Source: an uncultured Eubacterium sp. (GTDB lineage: Bacteria > Bacillota > Clostridia > Lachnospirales > Lachnospiraceae). From it: a DNA stretch of 64,000 bases. Every line of letters starts with the position of its first letter. Position 1 is the first letter of the stretch. Under the pieces are notes generated by a model, which saw only the letters and a list, made by a program, of their open reading frames with translations, did not search any database and was not told where the DNA came from. A program made the position numbers and the translations under genes. The stretch spans positions 289,990 to 353,989 of the forward strand of contig CAJTRZ010000001.1 of NCBI GenBank assembly GCA_910578975.1, read 5' to 3'. Below are positions 9,851 to 17,975 of the stretch, in pieces.

Positions 9851-9874
9851 TAAAATGTAAGCACTTACATTTTA
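9851..9874. promoter_or_regulatory. 24-bp palindromic operator over the transcription start of the binding-protein gene
   Basis: Two complementary 11-base arms (TAAAATGTAAG) flank two central bases, containing the same TGTAAGCACTTACA core as at 5954. It lies directly downstream of a -10 box, so a bound repressor would block initiation. A second weaker half-match (ATAGCGCTTAT) adjoins it at 9841-9851. Confidence 0.65.
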
Positions 9875-9902
9875 TTATACCTTGGTTGTTTTGTTTCTAC
9901 AA
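9874..9902 (-). promoter_or_regulatory. Promoter of the binding-protein gene
   Basis: On the minus strand TTGTAG (9902-9897) and TATAAT (9879-9874) are separated by 17 bases, a good sigma-A-type promoter. It is about 130 bases upstream of the start codon and abuts the palindromic operator. The rest of this gap, up to 10089, holds A+T-rich sequence and the hairpin at 9973. Confidence 0.65.
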
Positions 9903-9972
9903 TATTATATTTTATTTTTGGTTATTCTAACTAAAACTATCTTCTTAATTTCAGTGGATTTTCCTAAATAAT

Positions 9973-10005
9973 AAAGAGGCTTATCACCAACGGACAGCCC
10001 CTTTG
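9973..10005 (-). terminator. Possible terminator downstream of murA
   Basis: AAAG-A-GGCT pairs with AGCC-C-CTTT around a 15-base loop, 85 bases beyond the murA stop. The downstream T-tract on the minus strand is short, so the call is tentative. Confidence 0.4.
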
Positions 10006-10089
10006 AAAACTTATTATTAACATAAATATACTATTTTTTCTATTACGATTCTTTATCGTGAAACACTTTTATTAATTCACTATAATTCT

Positions 10090-11382
10090 TTATCCAACCT
10101 TCAATTTAAACTTCTGTTCATCCTTATCTGTATCAACCTTAGAAATTACTGCTCCCAGCCCTGTTAATTTCTCTTCGAATTTTTCATAACCTCTCTTAAT
10201 ATATACGATATCGCTGACTGTAGTAAATCCTTCTGCTGCAAGCCCCGCAATCACTAATGCTGCTCCTGCTCTAAGATCCGGTGCTGATACTTTTGCCCCT
10301 TCCAGACTTCCAACACCTGTAATAATTGCAGTATTACCTTCTACCTTATTAATACCACCCATTCTGCTCAACTCTGCCATATATTTAAATCTATTCTCAA
10401 AAATACTTTCTGTAACTGTACTGATTCCATTTGCCATAGACAGCACTGCTGCCATCTGTGGCTGCATATCTGTCGGAAAGCCAGGATAAGGAAGCGTCTT
10501 AATATTAGCACTTCGAATAACCGCTCCGGCTCTTACTCTGACTGCATCATCACATTCTTCAACGCTGCACCCCATCTCAATAAGTTTTGATGTAATACAT
10601 TCTAAATGTCTTGGAATAACATTCTTCACTAATACATCTCCACCCGTAGCTGCTGCCGCACACATAAACGTGCCTGCCTCAATCTGATCCGGAATGGTAG
10701 AATAAACAGTACCATGTAAAAACGGAACACCTGTAATTCGGATTTTATCTGTACCTGCACCTCGAATATCTGCACCCATGCTATTTAACATATTTGCCAC
10801 ATCTACTACATGTGGTTCTTTTGCGGCATTTTCGATAACTGTTCTTCCCTGTGCTCTTACTGCTGCCAACATTACATTAATTGTGGCACCAACAGAAGAT
10901 ACATCAAAGAAAATATGATTTCCTACTAATTGCTCTGAAAATGCATTCAGCATACCATGATCCTGGATTACTTCTGCACCTAACGCTCTAAAACCCTTTA
11001 AATGCTGATCTATAGGGCGCGCTCCAATAACGCAGCCACCCGGCAGTGCAACTTCCGCCTTATGGAACTTGCCAAGTAATGCTCCTAATAAATAATATGA
11101 AGCACGAATTTTTCTCATTTGCTCTTCCTCGACAATATGAGAAGTAATTGTTTTTCCATTAATAATAACTGTATGTCTGTCTACTCTTTTTATAGTAGCA
11201 CCAATAGTTTCTATTGCATCTATTAATTGATTAATATCACTCACATCCGGTAAGTTCTCAATTGTAACATCTTCATCTGCCATGATTGCAGCAGCAATCA
11301 AAGCCAAAGCTGCATTCTTTGCCCCACTAATTTCAACTTCACCATTTAGTGCCGTTCCGCCTTTTATAACAAATTTTTCCAT
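10090..11382 (-). CDS. murA: UDP-N-acetylglucosamine 1-carboxyvinyltransferase
   Basis: MurA transfers enolpyruvate from phosphoenolpyruvate to UDP-GlcNAc, the first committed step of peptidoglycan precursor synthesis, in the cytoplasm. The 430-residue protein has the expected length. It carries the KN pair at 22-23 and the loop LPGGCVIGARPIDQHL with catalytic Cys117, the residue alkylated by fosfomycin, so it should be fosfomycin-sensitive. PGFPTDMQPQ and ENRFKYMAEL are further family motifs. It has its own promoter and a leader of about 100 bases and is followed by a weak hairpin, so it is probably monocistronic. Confidence 0.96.
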   Translation of the reverse strand: MEKFVIKGGTALNGEVEISGAKNAALALIAAAIMADEDVTIENLPDVSDINQLIDAIETIGATIKRVDRHTVIINGKTITSHIVEEEQMRKIRASYYLLGALLGKFHKAEVALPGGCVIGARPIDQHLKGFRALGAEVIQDHGMLNAFSEQLVGNHIFFDVSSVGATINVMLAAVRAQGRTVIENAAKEPHVVDVANMLNSMGADIRGAGTDKIRITGVPFLHGTVYSTIPDQIEAGTFMCAAAATGGDVLVKNVIPRHLECITSKLIEMGCSVEECDDAVRVRAGAVIRSANIKTLPYPGFPTDMQPQMAAVLSMANGISTVTESIFENRFKYMAELSRMGGINKVEGNTAIITGVGSLEGAKVSAPDLRAGAALVIAGLAAEGFTTVSDIVYIKRGYEKFEEKLTGLGAVISKVDTDKDEQKFKLKVG

Positions 11383-11485
11383 TTATCCACCTCGGGTTAT
11401 ATGTAAATTTATATCTATATATCGTTCATCTTCAATCTGTCATTTGCGCGCACTTATACAAATAATTTTGTGTACACACTTCACT

Positions 11486-11513
11486 ATTATATCATAATCT
11501 CACTCTTTGTAAA
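11486..11513 (-). promoter_or_regulatory. Promoter of murA
   Basis: Minus-strand TTTACA (11513-11508) and TATAAT (11491-11486) are separated by 16 bases. The start would be near 11479, about 97 bases from the murA ATG. Confidence 0.65.
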
Positions 11514-11520
11514 CCTTATT

Positions 11521-11573
11521 AAGCACACAACCTCTACTCTAGTCTATGACTATTTTGAAATTGTGTGCTTTTT
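11521..11573. terminator. Hairpin after the M23 peptidase gene
   Basis: AAGCACACAA and TTGTGTGCTT form a ten-base-pair stem with a loop of about 30 bases. The stronger T-tract is on the plus strand, but the genes it can serve are on the minus strand (the M23 gene ends at 11593). Confidence 0.55.
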
Positions 11574-11592
11574 CATTACTAAATACTTATAA

Positions 11593-12213
11593 TTATTTGA
11601 ATATCGACAAAGGATTCACTCTTATTCCATTTTTTATTACTTCAAAATGCAGATGCGGTCCTGTACTATCCCCGGTACTTCCACTTAATCCAAGTACCTG
11701 TCCACGCACAACTTCCTCCCCCTGACTTACAAATAATTCTGACATATGTGCATATCTTGTTTCCGTTTTTTTACTATGTCGTACCAGTACATTATATCCA
11801 TAACTTTGACTATAATATGCTAACTCTACCAAACCTTTTTCAGCTGCTTTTACCTCTGTTCCCGTTGGCACTGCCCAGTCATGGCCCTTATGGCTGTTTG
11901 CTCTGTCAGTGCTATCTCCAAAATAAGAACTCGTTCTTGCACCGTCAACAGGTTTGATAAAAGAAAACGCCAATGACCTGCTCTTTCGTGATTGCTGAGT
12001 TTTATCATTGGCTGTTTTTGTATTGCTATCTCTATTTTGTTTGCTCTGAAGTTTTATCCTGTCTTCTCTACTGCTTTTTTCCACCTTGCATTGTGCTATA
12101 TAATTATATGCATAAACTTCCATCGCTGTCTGGCTGAAAATAGTTTTCGTCATCATTAGTACAAAACATACTATGGGAATGGCTAAATATCTGCCACGTC
12201 CCAGGTGACACAA
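11593..12213 (-). CDS. Membrane-anchored M23 (LytM-type) peptidoglycan endopeptidase
   Basis: This is a probable cell-wall peptidase that cuts peptide cross-bridges. A hydrophobic N-terminal segment (about residues 9-30) should export or anchor it. A basic, low-complexity linker follows (about 45-80), then a LytM domain with the zinc ligands of SHKGHDW and GPHLHFEV. The frame opens at a TTG at 12213. The GGAGGG overlapping the aroK stop is 16 bases from that TTG but only 7 from an in-frame ATT at 12222, so the true start is uncertain and may be a rare codon. It is the last gene of a flavoredoxin-dinB-aroK-M23 run, 12 bases after aroK, which suggests translational coupling. Confidence 0.88.
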   Translation of the reverse strand: MCHLGRGRYLAIPIVCFVLMMTKTIFSQTAMEVYAYNYIAQCKVEKSSREDRIKLQSKQNRDSNTKTANDKTQQSRKSRSLAFSFIKPVDGARTSSYFGDSTDRANSHKGHDWAVPTGTEVKAAEKGLVELAYYSQSYGYNVLVRHSKKTETRYAHMSELFVSQGEEVVRGQVLGLSGSTGDSTGPHLHFEVIKNGIRVNPLSIFK

Positions 12214-12225
12214 CTTTTTAATATT

Positions 12226-12735
12226 CTATCCCTCCAATTCTTTTACAATTTTATCCACTGTTTTCTTTATTGTACAATGGTGTTCACTTATTATTATATC
12301 CGCATATTTTTTATATAACGGTGTTCTTTCATTATATAAATCCTTTAATGTCTGTCCTTTCTTTAATACAACTCCTCTCTGCTTGAGACTACCCAGCCTT
12401 CTTGATAATGCCGGCAGTTCCAGTTCAAGATAAATAACTGTTCCTATCTTAGAAAGATGCTCCATTGCTTCTTTACCATATACAACACTTCCACCTGTAG
12501 CAATAACAGCCTTTCTGGCGTCAATGGATGCATTTACTTCATTCTCTATTTTTACAAACTCCTCTATTCCATCTTCTGCAATAATATCTTTTAAAAGCCT
12601 ACCTGTTTTCTCCTGTATCACTAAATCCGCATCAACAAACTGATATCCCAGTATTTTTGCCAGCACCACTCCTATCGTACTTTTTCCTACTCCCGGCATA
12701 CCAATAAGTACAATATTTTCTTTATTATTTTTCAT
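12226..12735 (-). CDS. aroK: Shikimate kinase
   Basis: AroK phosphorylates shikimate at the 3-hydroxyl with ATP in the chorismate pathway. The 169-residue protein has the full family length. Visible motifs are the P-loop GMPGVGKST, the DAD shikimate-binding segment (FVDADLVI), the conserved ATGGS stretch and the lid/base region with YNERTPLY. It lies 21 bases after dinB and 12 before the M23 gene on the same strand, in an operon whose members have no obvious shared pathway. Confidence 0.95.
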   Translation of the reverse strand: MKNNKENIVLIGMPGVGKSTIGVVLAKILGYQFVDADLVIQEKTGRLLKDIIAEDGIEEFVKIENEVNASIDARKAVIATGGSVVYGKEAMEHLSKIGTVIYLELELPALSRRLGSLKQRGVVLKKGQTLKDLYNERTPLYKKYADIIISEHHCTIKKTVDKIVKELEG

Positions 12736-12756
12736 GTCCTGTCTCCTTGTATTTCA

Positions 12757-14013
12757 TTACTGATTTTTTGTATTTTTCTCCATCAGACTAGCTCTTCCTA
12801 CCACATCTTTACCATATTTATGTTTAATGGCATCCAATGCCTCATCCAACTTCTTCATTTTCTCTCTAGACTGCTGCATATTATTACGTTTCTCATCCTC
12901 TGCTTTGACCCAGTCTTCTATATCCAGAATAGACAACTGCTCCGGCTCACCATTCTCTACCAGATTTGCCGTCCTGACTCCTAGAAGCCTTACAGGCTTT
13001 CCACTCCACAACTCTTTTAACAATATTTTTACAATATTATAAATCTCTGTATCAGAATCAATAGCCACCTCTACTGTAGTCTGTCTGGAACATTTTGTAA
13101 AGTCATTATATTTGATTTCCACCGCAATTGTTTTCGCTTTTTGACTTCCGGCCCTTAATCTTCCTCCTACCTTTTCTGACAACCCTAATAACACCTTATA
13201 AATCTCGTCTATATCATCTACATCTCTTGAGAGTGTCGTAGAATTACCCACTCCTTTTGACTCCTCTTTTACTGTATTTACGATGCTGTCATCAAGTCCA
13301 TTTGCATACTGCCACAAAATTCTCCCATGGCTCTTCAAATGAGATTCCAACACTGCTAACGGACTCTTTGCCAGCTGACCTATCGTAAAAATTCCCAGCT
13401 TATGTAATGTATCTACACTGGATTTTCCTGCCATAAATAATTCACTGACGGCTAATCCCCACATCTTCTTTTGTATTTCTCTTTTATACAACGTATGTAC
13501 CTTATCTGGTTTTTCAAAATCCGATGCCATCTTAGCCAATACTTTTACATCAGAAATTCCAATATTTACCGTAAATCCTAATTGTTCCTTCACTTTATCC
13601 TTAATGGCTGCTGCCGCAGCCTCCGGCGTCTCAAATAAATTACGAATCCCCGAATAATCCATATAACACTCATCAATGCTCACCTGTTCAATATCCGGCG
13701 TATAATTACTTAACAATTCCATTAATTTTTGGCTCATCCTCTCATAATAATGATGTTCAGGTGGAACCATTTCCAAATGCGGACACTTTCTCAATGCGTT
13801 TACTACCGGCTCTCCAGTTACTACACCATATTTCTTTGCCGAGATAGATTTAGCCAGAACAATACCATGCCTGCTTTTCCTGTCTCCTCCTACAATACAT
13901 GGAATCTCCCGTATGTCCCTTCCGTATCCTTCCTGTATCATCTTTACCGCTGTCCAACTGAGGTATGCTGAATTTACATCAATATGAAAAATAATCTGCT
14001 CATTCTCATTCAT
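12757..14013 (-). CDS. dinB: DNA polymerase IV (Y-family)
   Basis: This error-prone translesion polymerase of 418 residues has family-typical length. The catalytic carboxylates are visible in FHIDVNSAYLSW near the N terminus and QVSIDECYMDYSG in the palm. A helix-hairpin-helix segment (LHKLGIFTIGQLA) and a C-terminal little-finger domain follow. The start has an AGGAGC site. No beta-clamp motif could be confidently assigned at the C terminus. No LexA/DinR operator was noticed in the 36 bases upstream, so regulation may come from the flavoredoxin promoter. Confidence 0.93.
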   Translation of the reverse strand: MNENEQIIFHIDVNSAYLSWTAVKMIQEGYGRDIREIPCIVGGDRKSRHGIVLAKSISAKKYGVVTGEPVVNALRKCPHLEMVPPEHHYYERMSQKLMELLSNYTPDIEQVSIDECYMDYSGIRNLFETPEAAAAAIKDKVKEQLGFTVNIGISDVKVLAKMASDFEKPDKVHTLYKREIQKKMWGLAVSELFMAGKSSVDTLHKLGIFTIGQLAKSPLAVLESHLKSHGRILWQYANGLDDSIVNTVKEESKGVGNSTTLSRDVDDIDEIYKVLLGLSEKVGGRLRAGSQKAKTIAVEIKYNDFTKCSRQTTVEVAIDSDTEIYNIVKILLKELWSGKPVRLLGVRTANLVENGEPEQLSILDIEDWVKAEDEKRNNMQQSREKMKKLDEALDAIKHKYGKDVVGRASLMEKNTKNQ

Positions 14014-14049
14014 TTCTGCTCCTTTAGATCATAAATTCACTGCATTCTT

Positions 14050-14613
14050 CTATTTTTTCTTTACCGAGAAGCCAAACTTTCCAATTTTCTTTCCGGTATT
14101 ATAATACTGACCATGAGAATAAACTAATGGGTGAGCTTTTTCTAAATGAAACGTTCCCTTCTCATTCATATACCGCTTATCAGCATGAACGCACAGTACC
14201 TTTGCCAAAAACATATCATGTGTTCCTAATCTTGTTATGTCAACCACTTCACATTCTATATTTACCGGACTGTCCTTCAAAAGCGGAGCTTTTACATATT
14301 TCGCTCTCTCTGTTTTCAATTTCATCTTCTCAAACTTATTTTCATCTCTTCCAGATTTCACACCACAGTAATCTGTGGCTTTTGCGAGCTTGTCCGTCGT
14401 AAGATTAATTACAAACTGTCCTGTTTCCCTTATCATGTCATAAGAATATCTGGATGGTCTCACAGAAATATATACCATTGCGGGGTCTGAACAGACTGTC
14501 CCTGTCCATGCCACTGTGAATACATTCTCATTTCCCTTATTATCTGCCACCGTTACTAATACCGCTGGTAATGGATATAACATATTTCCCGGTTTCCAAA
14601 TTTCTTTCGCCAT
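14050..14613 (-). CDS. Flavin reductase-like (flavoredoxin family) protein
   Basis: The 187-residue protein belongs to the FMN-binding split-barrel flavin reductase family: WKPGNMLYPLPAVLVTV, FTVAWTGTVCSDPAMVYISVRPSRYSY and FVINLTT are typical, with the conserved AWTG/CSDP flavin-contact region. It probably carries FMN and transfers electrons or reduces flavin in the cytoplasm. The start is the ATG at 14613, preceded by GGAGGG. An in-frame GTG at 14625 overlaps that site and is less likely. The physiological partner is not evident from the neighbours (dinB downstream). Confidence 0.85.
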   Translation of the reverse strand: MAKEIWKPGNMLYPLPAVLVTVADNKGNENVFTVAWTGTVCSDPAMVYISVRPSRYSYDMIRETGQFVINLTTDKLAKATDYCGVKSGRDENKFEKMKLKTERAKYVKAPLLKDSPVNIECEVVDITRLGTHDMFLAKVLCVHADKRYMNEKGTFHLEKAHPLVYSHGQYYNTGKKIGKFGFSVKKK

Positions 14614-14693
14614 ATTTCCCTCCACATTTTTTAATTCGTTTTAATTATTCTCTCTTTAATAATTTCATTTCTTTGATAAAAATCGTTATCATA

Positions 14694-15830
14694 TTAATTC
14701 TTTTTATTCTTATTCTTTAATTCTATATTTTCAATAATCAATTTGTCTTTATCAGCCTTATATTTTAATATAAGTTTACTATTACATGTTCCCGAAATAC
14801 GGTCTACATAACTGTTTGCCAAGGATGTGTCCGTAGCAGAAACATACTTATATTTATAAGTACATGTTAATATATAACTTTTATTCTTTTCATCGTAACG
14901 GATATCTGTTTTCAAGTCACGGATTTTCATATCAAGCACTTTAAATTTATCAACATTCCTTTTTTCCGGCCAGAAAATAATATCTTCTGATTTTTCTACA
15001 TATTCAGATACTTTATTTTTCACCTTTTTAGAAGCAAACATACTCATTAATTTACCATTATTTTTATCTCTGCCTCGTACGGCTTTGTAAAACTGATTTA
15101 TTACTTTGTTTCCATTATCTGTAATAATCTTTTCATACTTGTCATTGGCTGTAAGTTTTAATTTTGTTAAATCTATTGGTACCTTTTCTCCACGAATGTC
15201 TAAAACCTTGTTTCTGGCATAAACATCATTTGTTGCAGACACTTTATATTTCCCAGCTAAAATTCCTTTAAATTGATAAATTTTATTCGTCTGATTTTTT
15301 TCTGCCTCTGACAATTTATCGGAAATCACAATTCCATTTAACTCTAGTTTATCTGATTTGGGCAAAGTAATACGCACATCTTTTGCCATCATATCTGTAA
15401 TATCCACATAATAATCCGGAATGATGCTGATTCCATGATGCTTTGATTCTACATAAACCACGAAATCCCGGCTTTTCTTTGTCTCATCATTCTTACAGGT
15501 TACCAAAATAAATTTCCTTCCATCCTTTTTATCCGGTTCCTTAATATCATAGGAATCTATCACATAACTTTGTCTTAACTTTTTCATATTTTCAATATAC
15601 ATATTTTTATCAATATAAAATCCATCATCCTGATATAAACATTCATACATTTTTTCATAATTCTGCTGCACAAATGCTCTGAAATATGACACAACTACAT
15701 CTGTGGGATTGGACTCATGCTGGATATAAGCTATCAATGAACCGGTAGCCATACATACTCCTATAAACACTAAAATACAAATAAGAGAAAACACTCTGCT
15801 TTTTTTTATTTTTCTTAATACTTCTTTCAT
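14694..15830 (-). CDS. Single-pass membrane protein with an NTF2-like extracytoplasmic domain
   Basis: This 378-residue protein has a basic N terminus, one membrane helix (about 14-35) and a long Lys-rich outer part. The segment PTDVVVSYFRAFVQQNYEKMYECL has the look of an NTF2-like domain found in TcaA/YvbJ-type and penicillin-binding-like proteins. A second such unit begins near KVINQFYKAVRGRD (about 243 onward). No catalytic serine motif is present. It might sense or organise cell wall outside the membrane, but I do not recognise a specific function. It is transcribed away from the sigma-like gene, whose promoter lies in the shared 114-base gap. Confidence 0.6.
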   Translation of the reverse strand: MKEVLRKIKKSRVFSLICILVFIGVCMATGSLIAYIQHESNPTDVVVSYFRAFVQQNYEKMYECLYQDDGFYIDKNMYIENMKKLRQSYVIDSYDIKEPDKKDGRKFILVTCKNDETKKSRDFVVYVESKHHGISIIPDYYVDITDMMAKDVRITLPKSDKLELNGIVISDKLSEAEKNQTNKIYQFKGILAGKYKVSATNDVYARNKVLDIRGEKVPIDLTKLKLTANDKYEKIITDNGNKVINQFYKAVRGRDKNNGKLMSMFASKKVKNKVSEYVEKSEDIIFWPEKRNVDKFKVLDMKIRDLKTDIRYDEKNKSYILTCTYKYKYVSATDTSLANSYVDRISGTCNSKLILKYKADKDKLIIENIELKNKNKKN

Positions 15831-15881
15831 TCTGACTCCTTTTTTATCAATAAACCCATATTTAAATGTTACCTATTATCC

Positions 15882-15910
15882 TTGATTTTTGCAAGGCTTT
15901 TATGTATCAT
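15882..15910 (+). promoter_or_regulatory. Promoter of the sigma-like gene
   Basis: TTGATT (15882-15887) and TATCAT (15905-15910) are spaced by 17 bases, 35 bases upstream of the ATG. Confidence 0.55.
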
Positions 15911-15944
15911 TTATTTATTAATAAAAGGAAAAAGGATATAGGAC

Positions 15945-16832
15945 ATGGACAAGAAAACATTATTTAATAACGCATTGACAGAATTCGTTTCTTTTGCTGC
16001 AACCAAGGGCAATAAAGTTACAATAAATGATATAAAATCCCATTTTAAAGGTTTTATTGAAGATGAAAGTCAATATCAGTTTATTTATGATTATATGACT
16101 GTAAACAAAATAGAAATTGAAGGTTTTACACCTTCTAATGAGAATTTCTTTGAGACAGAATACACTGCATCTGATATTTCAGCTCAGGTTACACAGGATG
16201 AGAATAAAGAATCGAAAGAAGAGTTACAATTTATAAAAATGTACTTGTCTGACATGGAGAATATTCCTTCCATAAGCTTAGAAGAACAAAATAATTTGAT
16301 TGAAAAACTGGTAAACGGAGATACTTCCTGCACAGAAAGACTGATAGAATCAAAACTTCAAACGGTAGCAGAGTTTGCAGAAAAGTACCGTGGTAGAGGC
16401 GTATCGTTTGGGGATTTAATTCAGGAAGGAAATCTGGAACTGATGATTGCCATTTCGGAATATCAAACCTCTCTTGGTGACTTTAACCAGTATATTGACA
16501 AGCGAATTGAAAATGCCATTGTTAACACGATTAATAATGAAATCAACTCCGACAGAGTGGGACAGCATTTAGCAGATAAATTAAATCAATTAGATAATAC
16601 CACAAAGGAATTGAACAAAAAACTAGGACGGGTTCCTGAATTATCTGAATTAGCTGATGCTATGGGTATTTCTGAAGACGAAGCCTCATTACTTTTAAAG
16701 ACATCATTAGATACTCTTTCCGTTAACGAAGATACACAGATTACAGAGGATTCTTCTGGTGAGAACAGCGTTGATTTAACGACACCAGCCAGTGGAAATG
16801 ATCCACTGACATGGCGAAAACACAGCCGTTAA
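15945..16832 (+). CDS. Degenerate sigma-70-like protein lacking region 4
   Basis: The 295-residue protein resembles the first two thirds of a primary sigma factor. An N-terminal 1.1-like segment (VTINDIKSHF) is followed by a region 1.2-like helix (FIKMYLSDMENIPSISLEEQ), region 2.1-2.2 (VSFGDLIQEGNLELMIAI) and a region 3-like helix-turn-helix (LGRVPELSELADAMGISEDEA). The region 2.3-2.4 aromatic/TWWIRQAI signature that melts and reads the -10 box is replaced by YIDKRIENAIVNTI. The protein then ends in an acidic tail without region 4, so -35 recognition should be absent. It may bind core polymerase without ordinary promoter specificity; that is inference. Its stop lies three bases from the convergent lacI stop. 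Confidence 0.75.
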   Translation: MDKKTLFNNALTEFVSFAATKGNKVTINDIKSHFKGFIEDESQYQFIYDYMTVNKIEIEGFTPSNENFFETEYTASDISAQVTQDENKESKEELQFIKMYLSDMENIPSISLEEQNNLIEKLVNGDTSCTERLIESKLQTVAEFAEKYRGRGVSFGDLIQEGNLELMIAISEYQTSLGDFNQYIDKRIENAIVNTINNEINSDRVGQHLADKLNQLDNTTKELNKKLGRVPELSELADAMGISEDEASLLLKTSLDTLSVNEDTQITEDSSGENSVDLTTPASGNDPLTWRKHSR

Positions 16833-16835
16833 TTT

Positions 16836-17867
16836 TTATTTTAACGCTCTTACGGATTCTCTTTCTATTAAATTTGCCTGAAAGATACACTGTTTTTTCT
16901 CATCATTTCCATGAATTGCTTCCATAAGAAGTTTGATTGATGATTTCACCATCTCTTCACAAGGCTGTTTCATTGTTGTAAGAGATGGGTGAAAGTATTT
17001 TGATATATCTATACCATCAAAACCAATTACCGAATAATCATCCGGTATTTTTTTTCCTGCTTCTAAAATGGCCTTATACGCTCCAAATGCCGTCAAATCA
17101 GAAATAGCATATAATGCTGTAAAAGAAACTTGCGACTCCAACAGTTCTTTTGTTACTATATATCCATTTTCAATAGAATATTCAGGTATCTCGTGTTTCA
17201 TATGAAAGATAAGATTTTCCTCTGTATCTACTCCATGATCTCTCAATGCCTGTTTGTAACCTTTTAGCCGCATACCTCCTACTGCAAGATCATTATCTCT
17301 CCCTGCAATAATAGCAATTTTTGTATGTCCCTTCTTACATAAATAATCTACCACACGATAACTTTCTTTCTCGTCATCTATAGATACAGATGAACAATCC
17401 CTCTCTGATGCTGTCATATCTACAGCTACTGTACACATTACATAAGGAATCCCCATGTTTTTTAATCTATTATCTGTTGTATCAATTCTTCCACCTAAAA
17501 AAATAACTCCCTTTAATCTTTTTTCTTTTGCAAGCTCAACTGCTATGTCCATACTTTTCTGTTGTTCGCCTACTGCATGTAATAAAAAAGTATATTTTAA
17601 TTGTTTTAGTTCTTCTTCAAATATTTTTAACATTCCCTGAAAGAACTGATTGTCAATTCCTTTTACTAACAATGCTATCGTATTGGACTCCGTCATTTTC
17701 AGATGTCTGGCACTGTTATTTGGAATATAATGATACTCTTCAATGACTTCCAATATTCTTTTTTTTGTATCTTCTTTAATTCCAGGATCATTATTAATTG
17801 CCCGGGACACAGTGCTGATACCTACACCACATATTTTTGCTATATCTTTTATTGTTATATCCGCCAT
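16836..17867 (-). CDS. LacI-family transcriptional regulator
   Basis: This 343-residue repressor begins with the family DNA-binding domain (TIKDIAKICGVGISTVSRAIN, then the hinge region YIPNNSARHLK). It ends in a periplasmic-binding-like effector domain (SNTIALLVKGIDNQFF, VIGFDGIDISKYFHPSLTTMKQP). It follows malQ and the maltodextrin importer on the same strand but is separated from them by a strong terminator. It probably controls that importer, or the TGTAAGCACTTACA sites at 5954 and 9856. Neither link is proven by the sequence, and no such site was seen near the importer. Confidence 0.9.
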   Translation of the reverse strand: MADITIKDIAKICGVGISTVSRAINNDPGIKEDTKKRILEVIEEYHYIPNNSARHLKMTESNTIALLVKGIDNQFFQGMLKIFEEELKQLKYTFLLHAVGEQQKSMDIAVELAKEKRLKGVIFLGGRIDTTDNRLKNMGIPYVMCTVAVDMTASERDCSSVSIDDEKESYRVVDYLCKKGHTKIAIIAGRDNDLAVGGMRLKGYKQALRDHGVDTEENLIFHMKHEIPEYSIENGYIVTKELLESQVSFTALYAISDLTAFGAYKAILEAGKKIPDDYSVIGFDGIDISKYFHPSLTTMKQPCEEMVKSSIKLLMEAIHGNDEKKQCIFQANLIERESVRALK

Positions 17868-17942
17868 TTTTATTCCTCTCGCTTACGGGGTCTTATTCTT
17901 TTGTTTTTTTCACTTTACCATAAATAAATTTTTTATGCAAAA

Positions 17943-17975
17943 ATAACAAGCCGGTTCCAAAGAACCGACTTGTTA
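17943..17975 (-). terminator. Terminator of the maltodextrin operon
   Basis: AACAAGTCGGTTC and GAACCGGCTTGTT pair around TTTG and are followed by ATTTTTGC on the minus strand. The stem includes the malQ stop codon, so the gene ends inside its own terminator. Confidence 0.85.
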
